From Schistosoma mansoni (lineage: Eukaryota > Platyhelminthes > Trematoda > Strigeidida > Schistosomatidae): a stretch of DNA of 64,000 nucleotides. How positions within the stretch are numbered: position 1 is the first letter of the stretch; each line of letters begins with the position of its first letter. The position numbers and the translations under genes were made by a program. The notes beneath the pieces were generated by a model that saw nothing but the letters and a program-made list of their open reading frames with translations, had not been told where the DNA came from and made no database searches. Below, in pieces: positions 22,303 through 34,375 of this stretch. The DNA lies in contig NW_017386013.1 in assembly GCF_000237925.1 (NCBI RefSeq), forward strand, positions 1-64,000, in the 5' to 3' direction.

Positions 22303-24360
22303 AGTGAACTTACTTACTTAACTCTGTTACCCCTCGTGGAGGAGAATGGGCCGCCCACCAGCATTCTCCATCCAACTCTGTCGTGAGCAAGCCCTACCAG
22401 TTGGTTCCAGTTGGGATTCATCCTTTTTATTGTCTGCTTTCAAAACCAAATGCAGTGTGTTTGTTGGTCTTCCTTTCATTTCTCTTCAGGATTCCAAGTT
22501 AGCGCTTGCTTCTTGATGCATTTCAATGATTTCCTCAATGTATGTCCAATCCACTTTCCTTTTCAGCTGGAAGGTGGCTTGTTCGGTCACACAATAGTTT
22601 CTTGCCGATGGTATCCGGCCAACGTACATTGTGTATCTTGCGTAGACAGTTCTTCAGAAATACATGAACGTTTTTGCTGATGGCTGTAGTAGTTCTACAC
22701 ATTTCAGCTCCATACAGTAGAGCTGCCTTGATGTTCATATTGAAGATTTTGACTTTGATACTGATTGAATGATGTTGTGAGTTCCATATGTTCTTCAACT
22801 GTGTGAATGCTGCTCTTGCCTTGTTAATCCTTGCATTTACGTTTGCATCACATCACTCTTGTCCATCGATGATGATGTGCAGGTACGTGAAAGTTTTCAC
22901 CACTTCCAGAGCTTCTCCAACGATTGTGATTGGATTGGTGTTCCCCATGTTGTATTTAGGGATCTTGCTTTTTCTCTCGTGTGTGTTGTGGCCTACTGAT
23001 GTAGAGGCTTCTGCTACACTGTTTGTCTTGACCTGCATTTGTTCTTGTGTATGAAGTAGAAGATCTAGGTCATGTGTGAAGTCCAATTCGTCTAGTCGCA
23101 TGAAAGCTATCTATTGTATTCTGTACTTCCTGTACAATGTGGACGTCTTCATAATCCAGTCAACCATCGGAGGGAAATGAAAGTAGGAGAACGGTATATC
23201 TTACAGTTGGACACTTGATCTGGTTTCGTATGCTCATCTAGTAACAATCAGGCTAAATCCACACGGTAACTTGAACACGAGAGAAAAAGCCCAAAATATG
23301 GAGAGAACGCTTTACTCCAACGTTAGGAAATGTGTAGAAAATCTGGGGTATGTAAAGCATTTTTGATAGCCCTGGGCTTCTGGAATGTTCTGCGACCCTC
23401 CTAAACATAATGGCAGGATAGGTCATCATCTAATCAAAAGAATGACATGTGACTTCACTTTCTAGATGTTTTTGAAAAACTTCTATTGAATGCTGTTTGA
23501 ACAAGATGATTTCCAGCAACTTACAGGGCCCCACCGGGCTATTTTCGAGTAATTTTCTGGGCAGCCTTGTCTGATTCCGGTCCTCATTTGGAATGCGTCT
23601 GTCAGCTATCCTTAATTCTCGACTTCTCAGTAAAGTCCGTCATATGAATTCCGGATGGTGTAGATGATTTTTTCAGATACACGATAGTGTCAAAGAAGTT
23701 TCCATAATGTCCTCTGATCCACACTGTTCAATGCTTTCTCATAGTAAAGGACGTTGATGTATAGTGACGAGTCACATTCAATTTATTGTTCAATGGTGGT
23801 CCATGGTGTCACGATTTGGTCTTTGCACCACATATCCTTACGAAATCTGACCAGTTGATCTCGAAGTTGGTCGTCGACTTAATCTTTCATCTGGTTCAGT
23901 AACTCACTGTTGAGAACTTTTCTCGGTACTGATAGCAGAGTGATGCCTTTGTGGTTCCCCCACTTGCTCAGATCTTCATTTGGCATCTTGATGAGATGTC
24001 CTTCCTCCCAGTCTGTCGGAACTTGTTATTCCTCTCAAATCTCCCTGAATAGAACGTCGAGTATGTTTGCAGTTGCTTCTATGTCTGACGTTAGTACTTT
24101 GGCTGATATATTGTAAGGTGCTCCTGCTTTCCCACGCTTGATTTTGTCTGAAGACCATCCTCGTTTCGGCGATCGATGATGGAGTGACAGCTATAGGAAA
24201 GCCTGTGTGCGCTGCTTCGATATTCGGTGTACTCAATGGAGCTGGTCTATTTATGAGTTCTTCGGAATGTTCCACCCATATGGTCCTCTATCCTCGAATT
24301 TCAGTGATTGGCTTACCTTCTTTGTCCTTGACCGGTCTTTCTAATTAACCATATTTCCCA
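22303..24360 (-). mobile_element. RTE-type LINE (SR2-like), eroded copy A
   Basis: The 3' end, at the low coordinate, is a TAAG-type repeat followed by the CTCCACGAGGGG block shared with the copies at 29412 and 46438. Reading leftward-coded frames, the part N-terminal to the polymerase (AAHTGFPI, about 24200), a YADD-region remnant (LDELDFTHDLDLL) and the C-terminal KNIWNS...LLYGAE...IRWPDTI-type region are present. The endonuclease is absent, there are several stops and frameshifts, and an unrelated segment of about 400 bp (23170-23575) interrupts it. Confidence 0.82.
23170..23575 (-). repeat. Foreign insert of about 400 bp in LINE copy A
   Basis: LINE homology stops at about 23170 and resumes near 23575. 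Read on the minus strand, the insert resembles the middle of the 1,294-bp tandem unit in several collinear blocks: AGTCACATGT, ATTATGTTTAG, and TTTTCTCTCGTGTTCAAGT. It looks like a mobile or promoter-bearing segment; the class is unknown. Confidence 0.5.
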
Positions 24361-25037
24361 ACCAGTTGCTTCATTATACCACATTGGTAGATGTGCACAA
24401 ACATCTATTGATCAATATAAACACCATATTATTAATTAAAGACTTTATATAAAATAGAAGTTTTGTTTACCACTACAGTGATTTCTTCATTATAGCAGCT
24501 GAAGACATGTTAGTATGCATTTTAGTGTTTCTTGTAGATAACAGAAATTTACTCATTGCAAAGATTGTTAATAGTTTCAATGTCCATTTAAAGATATTCA
24601 ATAACCATAAAATCATGTAAATTCATAAGAATTAATCTGCGCAATATTTCATTATGTATCCTCAGAAAATTCTGTCTTATAGACAGTAAAGTTGTGTGAC
24701 ACTATATTTGCATCCCACAGCATATGATACTACTACTGTCCAGATTGGAGGTACACCTTCCTGGTGAACGCAAACTAGCACGAAACGTAAGTCCAATTTA
24801 CCTGCAATATCTAACATCCGAACATTATCCTCTTGATATTTTTTCACTTCACTTAGTAATCCTATTGCAGCCTAACTGTTAGAATTTGATCAGCAGTAAG
24901 AAAGACTTAGCATACACGACACCGGTGACCCCTCGATAATCAAACAATTGGATTTATCTCTACTTTTTCCGAAATTTTAAAGATAAAATAATTTTGTTTA
25001 CCTCACTATCGCATTTCAATATTCTTCTTTGAAATAG
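24361..25037. other. AT-rich stretch upstream of the paralogue exon
   Basis: No repeat or exon is clearly recognisable. An ATG at 24724 opens a short frame ending at a GTAAGT-like donor (24787), but it encodes no membrane segment. Confidence 0.45.
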
Positions 25038-27302
25038 CACAACATAAAAGCATAGCAGAGAAAGTTTACATTTCATCTAGTTTATTCGGACTACTGTTGT
25101 TATTCGCTGCACTTATTCTCTTCATTTTATCAATATTAACACCATATAAGAAAAAATCTATATTATTAGTGTCTGTAACAATATGTACTGTATTATCAGG
25201 TAAGCAACTAACTATACGCATATGATATATCATTTGAAATGGTTTATTGAAAAAATAATAGATTGCAAAGTCTTTTTATTGCATTTATCAGTAGCAAGTA
25301 ATTTAGATCGGTTGTCCACTACTAATTTACTTCGAAAGGATTATCCTGCCTCCAGACTGCATACAAGAGACTTAGACTTGCAGACATCATGTGTCGAGTT
25401 GAGTGGTGGTTGAACACACATACATGCCCAAACTACCCCAGTTGATCAAGACTTACTCACTGAAGAGAAGTCGCACATCAGCAAAAAACATGGCTGCTTA
25501 CTGCTCTCCGGTGTTCACTTGTTTGAGGGTTGATTTCGGCTCCCCAAAATGTAACCCCCCCCCCCGGAAAAAAACTAAACTGTCTTTCGGAAAATATTTT
25601 AGGCCTTACATTCTGTAGTTAAATATAAATGTTTTTATCAGTTACTATCAACTGGAATAGAGTTTTTAGTGATAATTTGGTCCTTTAACTCTCTATTATG
25701 GCCATAGAACTCAGGCAGATTCTAACAAGTGAACAGTTCAGTACTTCTATCTAGCAAACTTCAAAGTTTGAACCCGAATAAATTTTCATAAGCATCTTTC
25801 ATCTACTCACATTATCAATCATATTTTACATCATTTACTATGGATTTTACCTGCCATGATATTCAAACTAATAAACTGGGCTTCAGATGATTATTTATTC
25901 GAACTCATTGTAGCCATATGATCCGCTAAAGTAAAATTAATTTCATCTTTGCGATTCAAATATATCCCTATCTTACTAGACTAATCAATAGTCATAAAAC
26001 ATGTTTCATGCTTACGTTTTGCGTAAATTACTTGATTCTGAAGATGTGACACCTTTTGTTTGATATACATTATATGGTTCTCAGTGTTATATGATCTCTA
26101 TGGCACTTAAAATGATCTGAACTCAAGGACTTTGATTTACAGATACCTCTATTATGGATAAAATAGATTACAGCTAATGGAAGCTTGTTTACTATTTGTC
26201 TGTAAAACATTAAAAATACTTCTCAAAAAAATTGAAGGTAGTCATTATAGTGAAAAGAGCACTTAAAATTTGAATTATTTGAAAGATAATTGAATAAAAA
26301 TAGTCGGTAGGACGTTATAGAAAAAAAGTAATCAAGTTTTGTACTAGTTTGCAATATTGGAAATTCGTTTAGTCGTGGTATGGAGCATAATAGTGAGGAT
26401 CCACAACTCTGTTTCAGAGTGAAACTAGAACCTTCAGAGCTGATAATAAATAAACTATTCTCAGCAACTGATTTCAGGAGGAAATTCCGATAGCTCTGGT
26501 AAGAAGCTGGGTCCAATGAAGTGAGATAGGTATCACCGATACCAAATGATGATAATCGTGCCAATTCTCCAATCGTCTGGAGCTAGAAATTCGAATAGCT
26601 GAAATCCAACCTATTGGTTTAAATGTACGGCGATCTTCATGAGACCTAAATGTACTGAGCTCGAACTGCTGAGGAGTGATGAGTGAACGCTGTTGAGTTC
26701 CAAACCAGAAAATCAATTGTTTAATTATTCCTGCTTTTCAATAGTTGTCTACCTACTAACAACCTGTAGTGTAAACTTATCGCTGATTACTAAACCATAA
26801 CATATTAGGAAGCATCTTATCACCCTTTTTCTACGAAGAAATTCAAAACTGAAATGAAATCAGCTGTACGGTTCTGTATTCTACATCTTAAAACAACCGT
26901 CAATTCATGTAAACTAGTTGAAAATGAACATCGAACTCTACTGATCAACTTTTACAACACAATTATTATTTGAAACCAAAATACAAACGATAAGTTTCAA
27001 AATTACTAAGTATTTACTCTAGGTCTTTTAACCATTTATTGATATAACACATATATATTGGAAGAATTAGTATACAAATACCAATCTCCTCGTAATTTTT
27101 AAAAGTTTCCATATTTTGTTTTCCAGCTTTTTGCTTTCTTATATCATTTGTTATTCATTATTCGCAATGGAATAGTGATTTTAAAAAATATTCAATATCT
27201 GCTATGAATCCAGCTGCATGGTATTTTGCACTATTTTGGTTATGTATTGTTGCACTTGCTTTATGTATTATAATAACTTGTGAAAACCAATTATCAGGAT
27301 GA
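25038..27302 (+). CDS. Paralogue of the four-helix membrane protein, last two exons (first exon not found)
   Basis: Exons are 25038-25199 (acceptor GAAATAG, donor GTAAGC) and 27127-27302 (acceptor TTTCCAG), ending in TGA. Both boundaries are phase 1, as in the gene at 10160-15097, and the middle exons differ by one codon in length (162 against 159 bp). The product has three visible helices corresponding to helices 2-4. It shares FCF at the start of the last exon, the MNP motif, and a W..AL.W pattern in helix 4. The loop between helices 3 and 4 is longer and polar. A first exon coding for helix 1 should lie upstream of 25038; I could not find a convincing one. Function unknown. Confidence 0.8.
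25200..27126 (+). other. Intron of the paralogue
   Basis: A phase-1 intron of 1,927 bp. It holds a poly-C run (25557-25566) and an old SINE relic (about 26475-26705); the rest is unassigned. Confidence 0.65.
26475..26705 (+). mobile_element. Old second-family SINE relic
   Basis: Collinear but diverged from the leader of the SINE at 5410-5750 (AAATTCC..TAG.TCTGGTAAGAAG). It ends with GAACTGCTGAGGAGT and GAGTTCC, positions that match the start and end of the hammerhead. The middle is too eroded to call a ribozyme. Confidence 0.45.
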
Positions 27303-28124
27303 ATACGGAAACAATACAACAGAACATCTTTTATTGCATTAAAACAAATTGTGAATGGATGCTTCATTTCACTAATTATTGTTCACATCATGATAAATTT
27401 AATTCTACATATTTGCAATATACTTACTCTGTTATTATTTTGTTCGTACATCTAATGCCTAAATTATGACTGTATAAGAATTTCATATAAATCTTTACAG
27501 CATTTAACTCTAAAAATGTTTTCAAATCATAAAAAGTCATCAATTCACATACATTATCTCAATGATTGTTAACGGTTTTATACGCGCAACAGGACACGAT
27601 AAAACTCTGTTCATATTTTATGAAATAAACTAATCAACTCAATCATTATAATAAAAGGCTTTTTAGACTGAATTAATGAACTAGAAACAGTTTTCAACTT
27701 TAAGATGATAAGAGGAAATTTTTACGTTAGGATTAGAATATCGGTGTATTGTTCTCTGAACTGGATAGTTTAATTGTAAAGCCTTCACTATCATTACTGG
27801 CATTGTCAAAACAGCTTATTATCAACAGCTCCGACAACGAAAATCACAACCAACATTTTTCGCCATTCTAGATGCACATTCTACGTGTAAATGATCTCCT
27901 AATTAGCACTTAATCATTGTTAAGTGGAATCAGTATAGTGTATGATTAGATATCGAATTATTATGCAATTCTGTAGTTCTTTTCCGCTAATCATTGGACC
28001 AGTGTTCATTATTTCCTGAACACTGTCTTGAAAATTTATGTTAAAATAGAAATTAACTCGACTGAACATAAAACTTTACCTTACTTAATCATTGTTTCAA
28101 AAACACATAAAAGTGACTTAACGG
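27303..28124. other. 3' flank of the paralogue
   Basis: AT-rich, with an AATAAA near 27624 that could be the polyadenylation signal. A block at 27745-27810 resembles 8083-8150. No gene is seen. Confidence 0.45.
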
Positions 28125-29260
28125 TTAGTCAGTCAGCTGCAAGGCAGGACCAGGCACATATATGCATCGGTCCAAGTTGTTGACGAGTTCGACTACTTCA
28201 CTATCTATCCTAAGTTCAGGTGTTGACGCAGGCCAGTCCTGAAGCAACAACTTGCATCTAAAGGAGGATAAACTAATCACAAACATCCTGACATTGTTTT
28301 CCAATGCTGTCAAAAGACTGCATTTTATCAGCGTCTTCGCGAAATAGGACTATGTCATATGCGTATTCTAAGTCGATAAGTGAACATCCTGGTAGGAGTT
28401 CATTTCTCAGAAATTCTGAAAACGAGAATGTTATTTCCAGCAGTAGATCTATGATGAGTTTACACGAAAATGGAGATAGTTGACAGCCATGACAGATACT
28501 ACTTGAGGTTACAAAATCAGATGACAGTTCACAATAAGCTCTGATTCGACTGGTAGAGTTCGAGTAAAAAACCTTCACAAGGTTTATGTACTTCTGAAAT
28601 ACACCTTCCAATGATGCTATGTTAGTCGGACTAATCCCTCTATGGCTATCCCAGGATGATTTTTGCCCCTTCTTATATATTTGGACGACCAGTGATTGAG
28701 ACCAGTCAGATGGGATTACGTCAAACTAATAGATTTCAGGTAAAATATTAGTCGACCTAATCGCTAAAACTGGACCACCATACATGGAGACCAATGTGGT
28801 CAATCCATCAGGATCAGCTGCTCCTCCTCGTTTCAAATTAGCTTTTGCTTTTTGTACTTCAACCAGGGTCGGAGTGCCTACTTCAATGTCCTATTCAGGC
28901 CGTTTACGCTCGTCATCATCTTCGGAGCCTGATGAGATGAGTTCACGAAACTATCAGTGCAATGGATGTGAAGAAATCCATTGGTTTTTCTAACCATTTG
29001 ATTGAAGTCATCAATAGTCGTCGCTGCTCTTTCCACAGATGTTCGTATATATTTTCCTCCAATATTTGGGTCCGCCTCGTCTTCGAAATTGACTAAAAAT
29101 GTGACTTTAGTTGTCTCTGGAATTTACCTTTGACTTTCTCATCGCTGATTTCAACTCTGGTGGGTTTTCATAACGTCGCTTTTCTACTTTCAGTGAGGTG
29201 CAAGCGAATGCGTGCTTATATTAGAATATGTTCATAGTCTATATATGTACTCCAAAATGA
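28125..29260 (-). mobile_element. Degenerate LINE reverse transcriptase fragment
   Basis: Minus-strand frames give, in order, a GGAADPDGL block, an EGVFQKYINL.KVFY region, a CQLSPFSCKL block corresponding to the QGCPLSP motif, a LEYAYDIVLF block in place of YADD, and FRCKLLLQDWPAS. The order matches the LINE at 29926-32230, so it is a related but older family member with many frameshifts and a changed catalytic motif. Confidence 0.7.
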
Positions 29261-29411
29261 GGGGTAGCCTTTTACCGAGCCTCTCCAACGATGACCGACG
29301 GCAAAATAGTCTGTTTGAGTTCATCGTTGGTTCGGTGCATGGGGTCGCCATGCTAGATAATATCTCTCCTTATGCTTGAAATTGGAGCTTGCTAGAAATA
29401 AAGGATTGTCT

Positions 29412-29920
29412 GAGCTCACTTACTTGCTTATCTACTTACATACGCCTGTTACCCCTCGTGGAGAGGAATAGGCCGCCTACCAGCATTCTCCATCCAACCA
29501 TGTCCTGGGCAATCCTAACCGGTTCTTTCCAATTAACATTCATCCTTTCCATATGTTCTTCAATTTTAGGAATGCTGTCCTTACTTTACCAATCCTCGCC
29601 TTTACGTCTGCATCCGATCCTCCTTGTTTATCAACGATGCTTCCCAGGTACATGAATGTTTCTACATTTTCCAGAGTTTCTCCATCAATTGTAATTTGAT
29701 TGTTCTCCATGTTGTATTTGGAATTTCGCTTGTTCCTTTGTGTATGTTGAGGCCTATCGATGCAGAGGCTACTGCCTCATTTGCTGTCTTCATCTATATT
29801 TGTTCGTATGTATGAGTTAGGAGGGCTAGGTCATCTGCGAATTCCAAATCGTCTAATTGGTGCTGAGATGTCAATTGTATTCCGTGCTTCCTCTCAGATG
29901 TCGAAGTTATCAATATCTGA
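29412..29920 (-). mobile_element. RTE-type LINE (SR2-like) 3' part, copy B
   Basis: It has the same 3' end as copies A and C (TAAG-like repeat, CTCCACGAGGGG). The frame gives QLDDLEFADDLALL, the polymerase catalytic region. It stops where another LINE begins. It is probably one element with the fragment at 32231-33850, split by the nested LINE. Confidence 0.75.
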
Positions 29921-29925
29921 GCACA

Positions 29926-32230
29926 ATTTATTTGTTTATTTAAACACATAAATATTGGTACAAATGGGCACCAGTTGTATATGCGCCACAAAAAACAATG
30001 AGAATGGGAAGAGCAAAGGAGTGAGATTCATGTGAAAAAAATAAGAGTAATGATGAGGGAAACAGAAATATGCAACCAAAAGATCCCATTCACTTAAGGT
30101 AGTTATGACTACTCTTTATGAAGAAAGTAAAAGAAGATTACAGCAGGATCGCAACTGGCTTCTATTCTGAGCCATATCTGATAACGTCTCTAGCCACTGT
30201 GCTGCACCATCTCTTGGACCCCAGCCAGGAAGTCGTGAAGAACCAACAGAACCAACAAAGCTTTCTTGCATACCACGACACCATGTCATACACTGACCAC
30301 CTCTCCGCTTTTCCCAGCCAGCCGCAGCGTCGGCAAATAATGCACGACGTGGAAGTCTCTGGGACGACATTCGTAAAACATGTCCAAGCCACCGAAGTCG
30401 GTGTTTCAAGATGGTGACACCAATTGAATTATCGTCTCGGCGCCCGAACACACGATGCCAAACCTCTGCATTACTAACATGGTGTTGCCACTGTATGTCA
30501 ACAATCCTTCGGAGACAACGATGATCGAACACAGTGAGACGTCTAACATCCTCAACTCGGAGAGGCCAGGTTTCACAAGCATAGAGCAAAACTGCTCTCA
30601 CCGACGCGTTGTAGATCCGACCTTTTACAGACAGACTTACATCATGAGGGCGCCAAAGATGGCCCAGATTGGCATAAGCTGCTCTAGCTTTCATTATACG
30701 TGCATCGATCTCACCACTCACGCCACCGCCAGCACTTATGTAGCTACTTAGATACACGAACTTCTCAACTACTTCAATCTGCTCACCATCCAGGGTGAGT
30801 ACAGGATTAGAATCCTGCCAGTCTTGTAGGAGTACTTTGCACTTGGAGGGTGCAAAGCACATGCCGTACCTGCGGACACTGATTGCCAACTGATTAAGTG
30901 CAGATTACATGCCTTGAGCATTATCACACAGTAAGACAATATCATCCGCATAATCAAGGTCGAGTTGTTCTCCAGGCAGCAGATCCACACCGCCATTACT
31001 TACATCCATCAGAGCTGTTTCCAGAATGTCATCGATGGCAAAGTTGAAGAGGAATGGTGAGATTGGGCAACCCTGCCTAACCCCACTGCTTGAATGGAAC
31101 AAGGAAGAAAGGTGGTTGTATGTCCTCACTCTGCCTGAGGTGTTCGTGTACAGGGCCTTTAAGATGTTAATAAACTTCTCAGGCACACCCTTCTTTAATA
31201 GACAATCCTAGAGGACAGTCCTGTCCAACGAATTGAAGATAGCCCTGATATCAAGAAATACTACGATTGTTGGCCTGTGATAAGTACGACGGTGTTCTAA
31301 CATTTGGCGGAGGGTGACGATATGATCTATGCATCCTCGATCAGAACAAAAACCTGCCTGTTTCTTGCGAGTCAATCTTTCTCGGGTTGTAAACAATATA
31401 CGAAGAATGACAGAAGCCAATAGTTTGGACGCAATCGGAAGTAGACTTATACCCCGATAGTTGTTACAGGGACGACGTGAACCCTTTTTAACGATAAGGA
31501 CAACTATCTACTCATTCCATGACGTTGGAACACTCTCTAGCTCCCAAACCTTTGTAAACAAATCAGTCAATTTCTTGGCGAGAAAGTCACCACCATCTTT
31601 AAAAAGTGCCGGAGGTAAGTCATCTGGGCCCGGTGATTCGAAGCGTTTCAAGATTTGGAGTTCTTTGCGGACTTCCGCCTTATTTGGTGGACCAATCTTC
31701 ACTGTCCATTAAGGGCGGGACAATCTGGTCGATATTGCCGGAGCAGCAGGCCAGTTGAACTGCCCTTCAAAGAATTCTGCCCGTCGTCCAAGAAGTCGAT
31801 ACATGCTAGTGATTGGCATCCCGTCATCCTCGCAGATTGTTTCACTCACACCAGACTTCTTGCTGCCAGTGGCTCGGATGAGTTGGAAGAGCTTCCAGCA
31901 GTTACCAGATGCAGCTCATAAGCACGATACGAACACCAGGCTTCTTGGTCCTTACGCAAGCTTTGCTCAATTTCGTTGCGTAACAGCCTTCGTTTGTGGT
32001 CATACTCACGGTCACCAGAAGTAGACCGACGAGCTTCGATCAGTTGTAAGGAGCCAGAAGAAACCCAGTGCTTATAAGCGGGACGTTTCACGAAGCCGCA
32101 AGCGACTTTACTCGCCATTCTCATGGTGTCATGCAGTTCCAAACAATACTCATCTACACTTTTCGGTGGGATGGTAGCTAGGCAAGAAGCTAGCTCGGAT
32201 CGATACTTACTTGCCTGTGTCCTGTCTTCC
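29926..32230 (-). mobile_element. Second LINE family, 5'-truncated, nested in copy B
   Basis: Minus-strand frames give a long C-terminal ORF (30116-30889, about 257 residues), a VRQGCPISPFLFNFAIDD block, LDYADDIVLLCD, CSDRGCIDHIVTLR and a PGPDDLPP region up to about 32230. Frameshifts separate the parts and no endonuclease is present. The 3' tail (29928-29987) has the TTGTACCAATATTTATGTGTTTAAATAA pattern seen in the SINEs at 44340 and 45560. It resembles the SR3/Perere-3 type, though I cannot name it with confidence. Confidence 0.78.
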
Positions 32231-33850
32231 AATCCGTTGGCACCTGTTCCTCTTACCAAATTTTCTTGAATAGAAGGTGAAGCATGTTTGCACTTACTTC
32301 CATGTCTGACTTCAATGCTTCAGCTGGTACATTGTCGGGTTCTGCCTTTTTCAGACTCTTGATTTGTCTGATGACCATCTTGACTTCTTCGATCGTTGGT
32401 GAAGTGACACCTATAGGAAGGTCAGTGTGTGCTGCTTCCATGTCCGGTGGATTCAATGGGGCTGGTCTATTCAGCAGTTCCTCGAAGTATTCCTCTGTTC
32501 TTGAATCTCCGTGAATGTCTTTCCTTCTTTGTCTTTGACCGGTCTCTCCGGTTTCCTATATCTCCCTGCCAGTTTCTTCGTTGCATCATATAGTTGTTTC
32601 ATATCCCCTTCTCTTGCAGTTTTTGCCGCCGTCGTTGCTAGTTCTTCCAATGTATTTCTGCATATCAGCTTCGATGCTCTTCTTCACTTCTTTGTTTGCT
32701 TCTGCGTACTCTGATTGCGCCTTGACTTTCTCTGCTCATGTTCGACTGTTGTTAATTGCTGTCTTCTTGTTCTCCCTTTCTTGAATCCTGTCCAGGGTTA
32801 CCATAAAGATCCATTTCTTATGACGATGCTTCTTACGGTCCAGAACCTCCTGACACGTTGAAGTTAGTGCTTCATTGATCCCTTTCCAGTTGTCCTCCAT
32901 AGTGGTTTCTTCTTCTTTCAGTAGATCCTATAAGGCTTGGAACCGGTTGTTGAGAACCATCTTGAATTGGTTCAGTTTGTCATTATGTTGAAGGAAGGCT
33001 GTATTGAACCTTTATAGTGTTGTTTGTCCAATTGTCCAGTATTTCTTTAGCTTCGGTCTCATCTTGATCACAACCAGGTGGTGATCTGAAGCTATGTCAG
33101 CTCCTCTCCGAGTTCTCACATCTTCCATTGCCCTTCGGAATATTTTGTTGATACAAATATGATCTATCTGTTTCTTTGTGGTGTGGTCTGCTGAGATCCA
33201 TGTAGCTTTGTGTATGCGTTTGTGGGGGAATATTGTGCCGCCTATAATCAATTTGTTGAATGCACACAGACTTGCAAATCTCTCCCCATTTTCATTTCTC
33301 TCTCCTGGTCCATGTCGTCCAATTACATCTTCATATCCTGTGTTGTCCACTCCGACTTTAGCATTTAGGTCTCCCATTAGGATGGTGAGATACTTTCTTG
33401 AGCACTTAGCTATGATTGATTGCAGTTTCTCATAGAACTGGTCTTTATCGTCATCATTGCTATCAATGGTGGGTGCATAACATTGGATAACATTCATTGT
33501 GATTCCCTCCTTCTTTGTTTTGAATGATGCTTTGATAATTCTGGATCCGTGAGATTCCCATCCTACAAGTGCATTTTGTGCTTCTCTGTACAGCATTAGA
33601 GCAAATCCTTGAGTGTGTGGAGCATTTTCCTCTTCGTGACCAAAGTGCAGCAGCATTTCTCGTGTATTTGGCCTTTGCTGTTCAGCTTGTGTCCCATGGG
33701 TTTCGCTGATTCCAAGTACTGCCGATTTGTATCTCCTCATTTCCATTGCTATTCGACTGGTCTTCCCGGTCTCCCACATTGTCCGGACGTTCCATGTACC
33801 TATGAAAATTGTTGCTGTGGTTGTTAGAAGGTGTATCGGCCTCGTAACTT
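32231..33850 (-). mobile_element. RTE-type LINE (SR2-like) 5' part with endonuclease, copy B
   Basis: The largest frame (33012-33779, 255 residues) is an apurinic-type endonuclease: ISETHG near its start, MGDLNAKVG in the middle, and the terminal IASDHHLV motif. Further frames toward 32245 encode the start of the reverse transcriptase (AAHTDLPIGV, HLLFKKIW). The element continues at 29412-29920 after the nested LINE, with part of the polymerase missing between the two halves. Confidence 0.85.
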
Positions 33851-34375
33851 TCTAAGAATCTCGGCTTTTATCATGAAGCGTCATAATTCTTCCTTCAACG
33901 CGTAGGGTAGAGTTTAAGTGGTTTAGATTGTTTATTCTGGTTAACATTTTTTCTTAGCGAGGTTGTTTTCTACGGGATATGGTTGTCGATTCTACGCTCA
34001 ATCCCTCCTTACCCAGTCCTCGGACCGTCAGTAGCCCTAAAAGAGTTACAGGCGGAGTTAAATGCTAGAAAAAGATAGCAAATATGAAGGGAGTGGTGAC
34101 CAGCAACCTATATTTATGTCACGGGATACGTACCATGTACCTATAAAGAGTGTTGCTCTGGTTGTTAGAAGGGGCATCGGCCTCATGACTTCCGAAGGAT
34201 CTTTCCTTTCATCATGAGGCGTCATAATTATTCCCTCAACTCCTCGGACAGAGTTTAAATGGTTTGAATTATTTTTTTTGGTTAGAGCAAGTTTTTCTAC
34301 GGGATAGAGCGGCCAACCCCATGCTCAAACCTCCTCCTTTACCTGGGCATGCGCCCGGCAGTAACTTTAGAAGAG
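33800..34375 (-). repeat. Duplicated 5' UTR-like segment of the RTE LINE
   Basis: 33805-34060 and 34135-34375 are diverged direct repeats sharing GTTGTTAGAAGG, TCATGA-GCGTCATAATT and TTTCTACGGGATA blocks. Tandem 5' UTR repeats would fit an element with its native 5' end, but two overlapping insertions would look the same. Confidence 0.6.

Noticed and set aside
24724-24786. Alternative first exon of the second four-helix gene
   Set aside because: It ends in phase 0 and encodes no hydrophobic helix.
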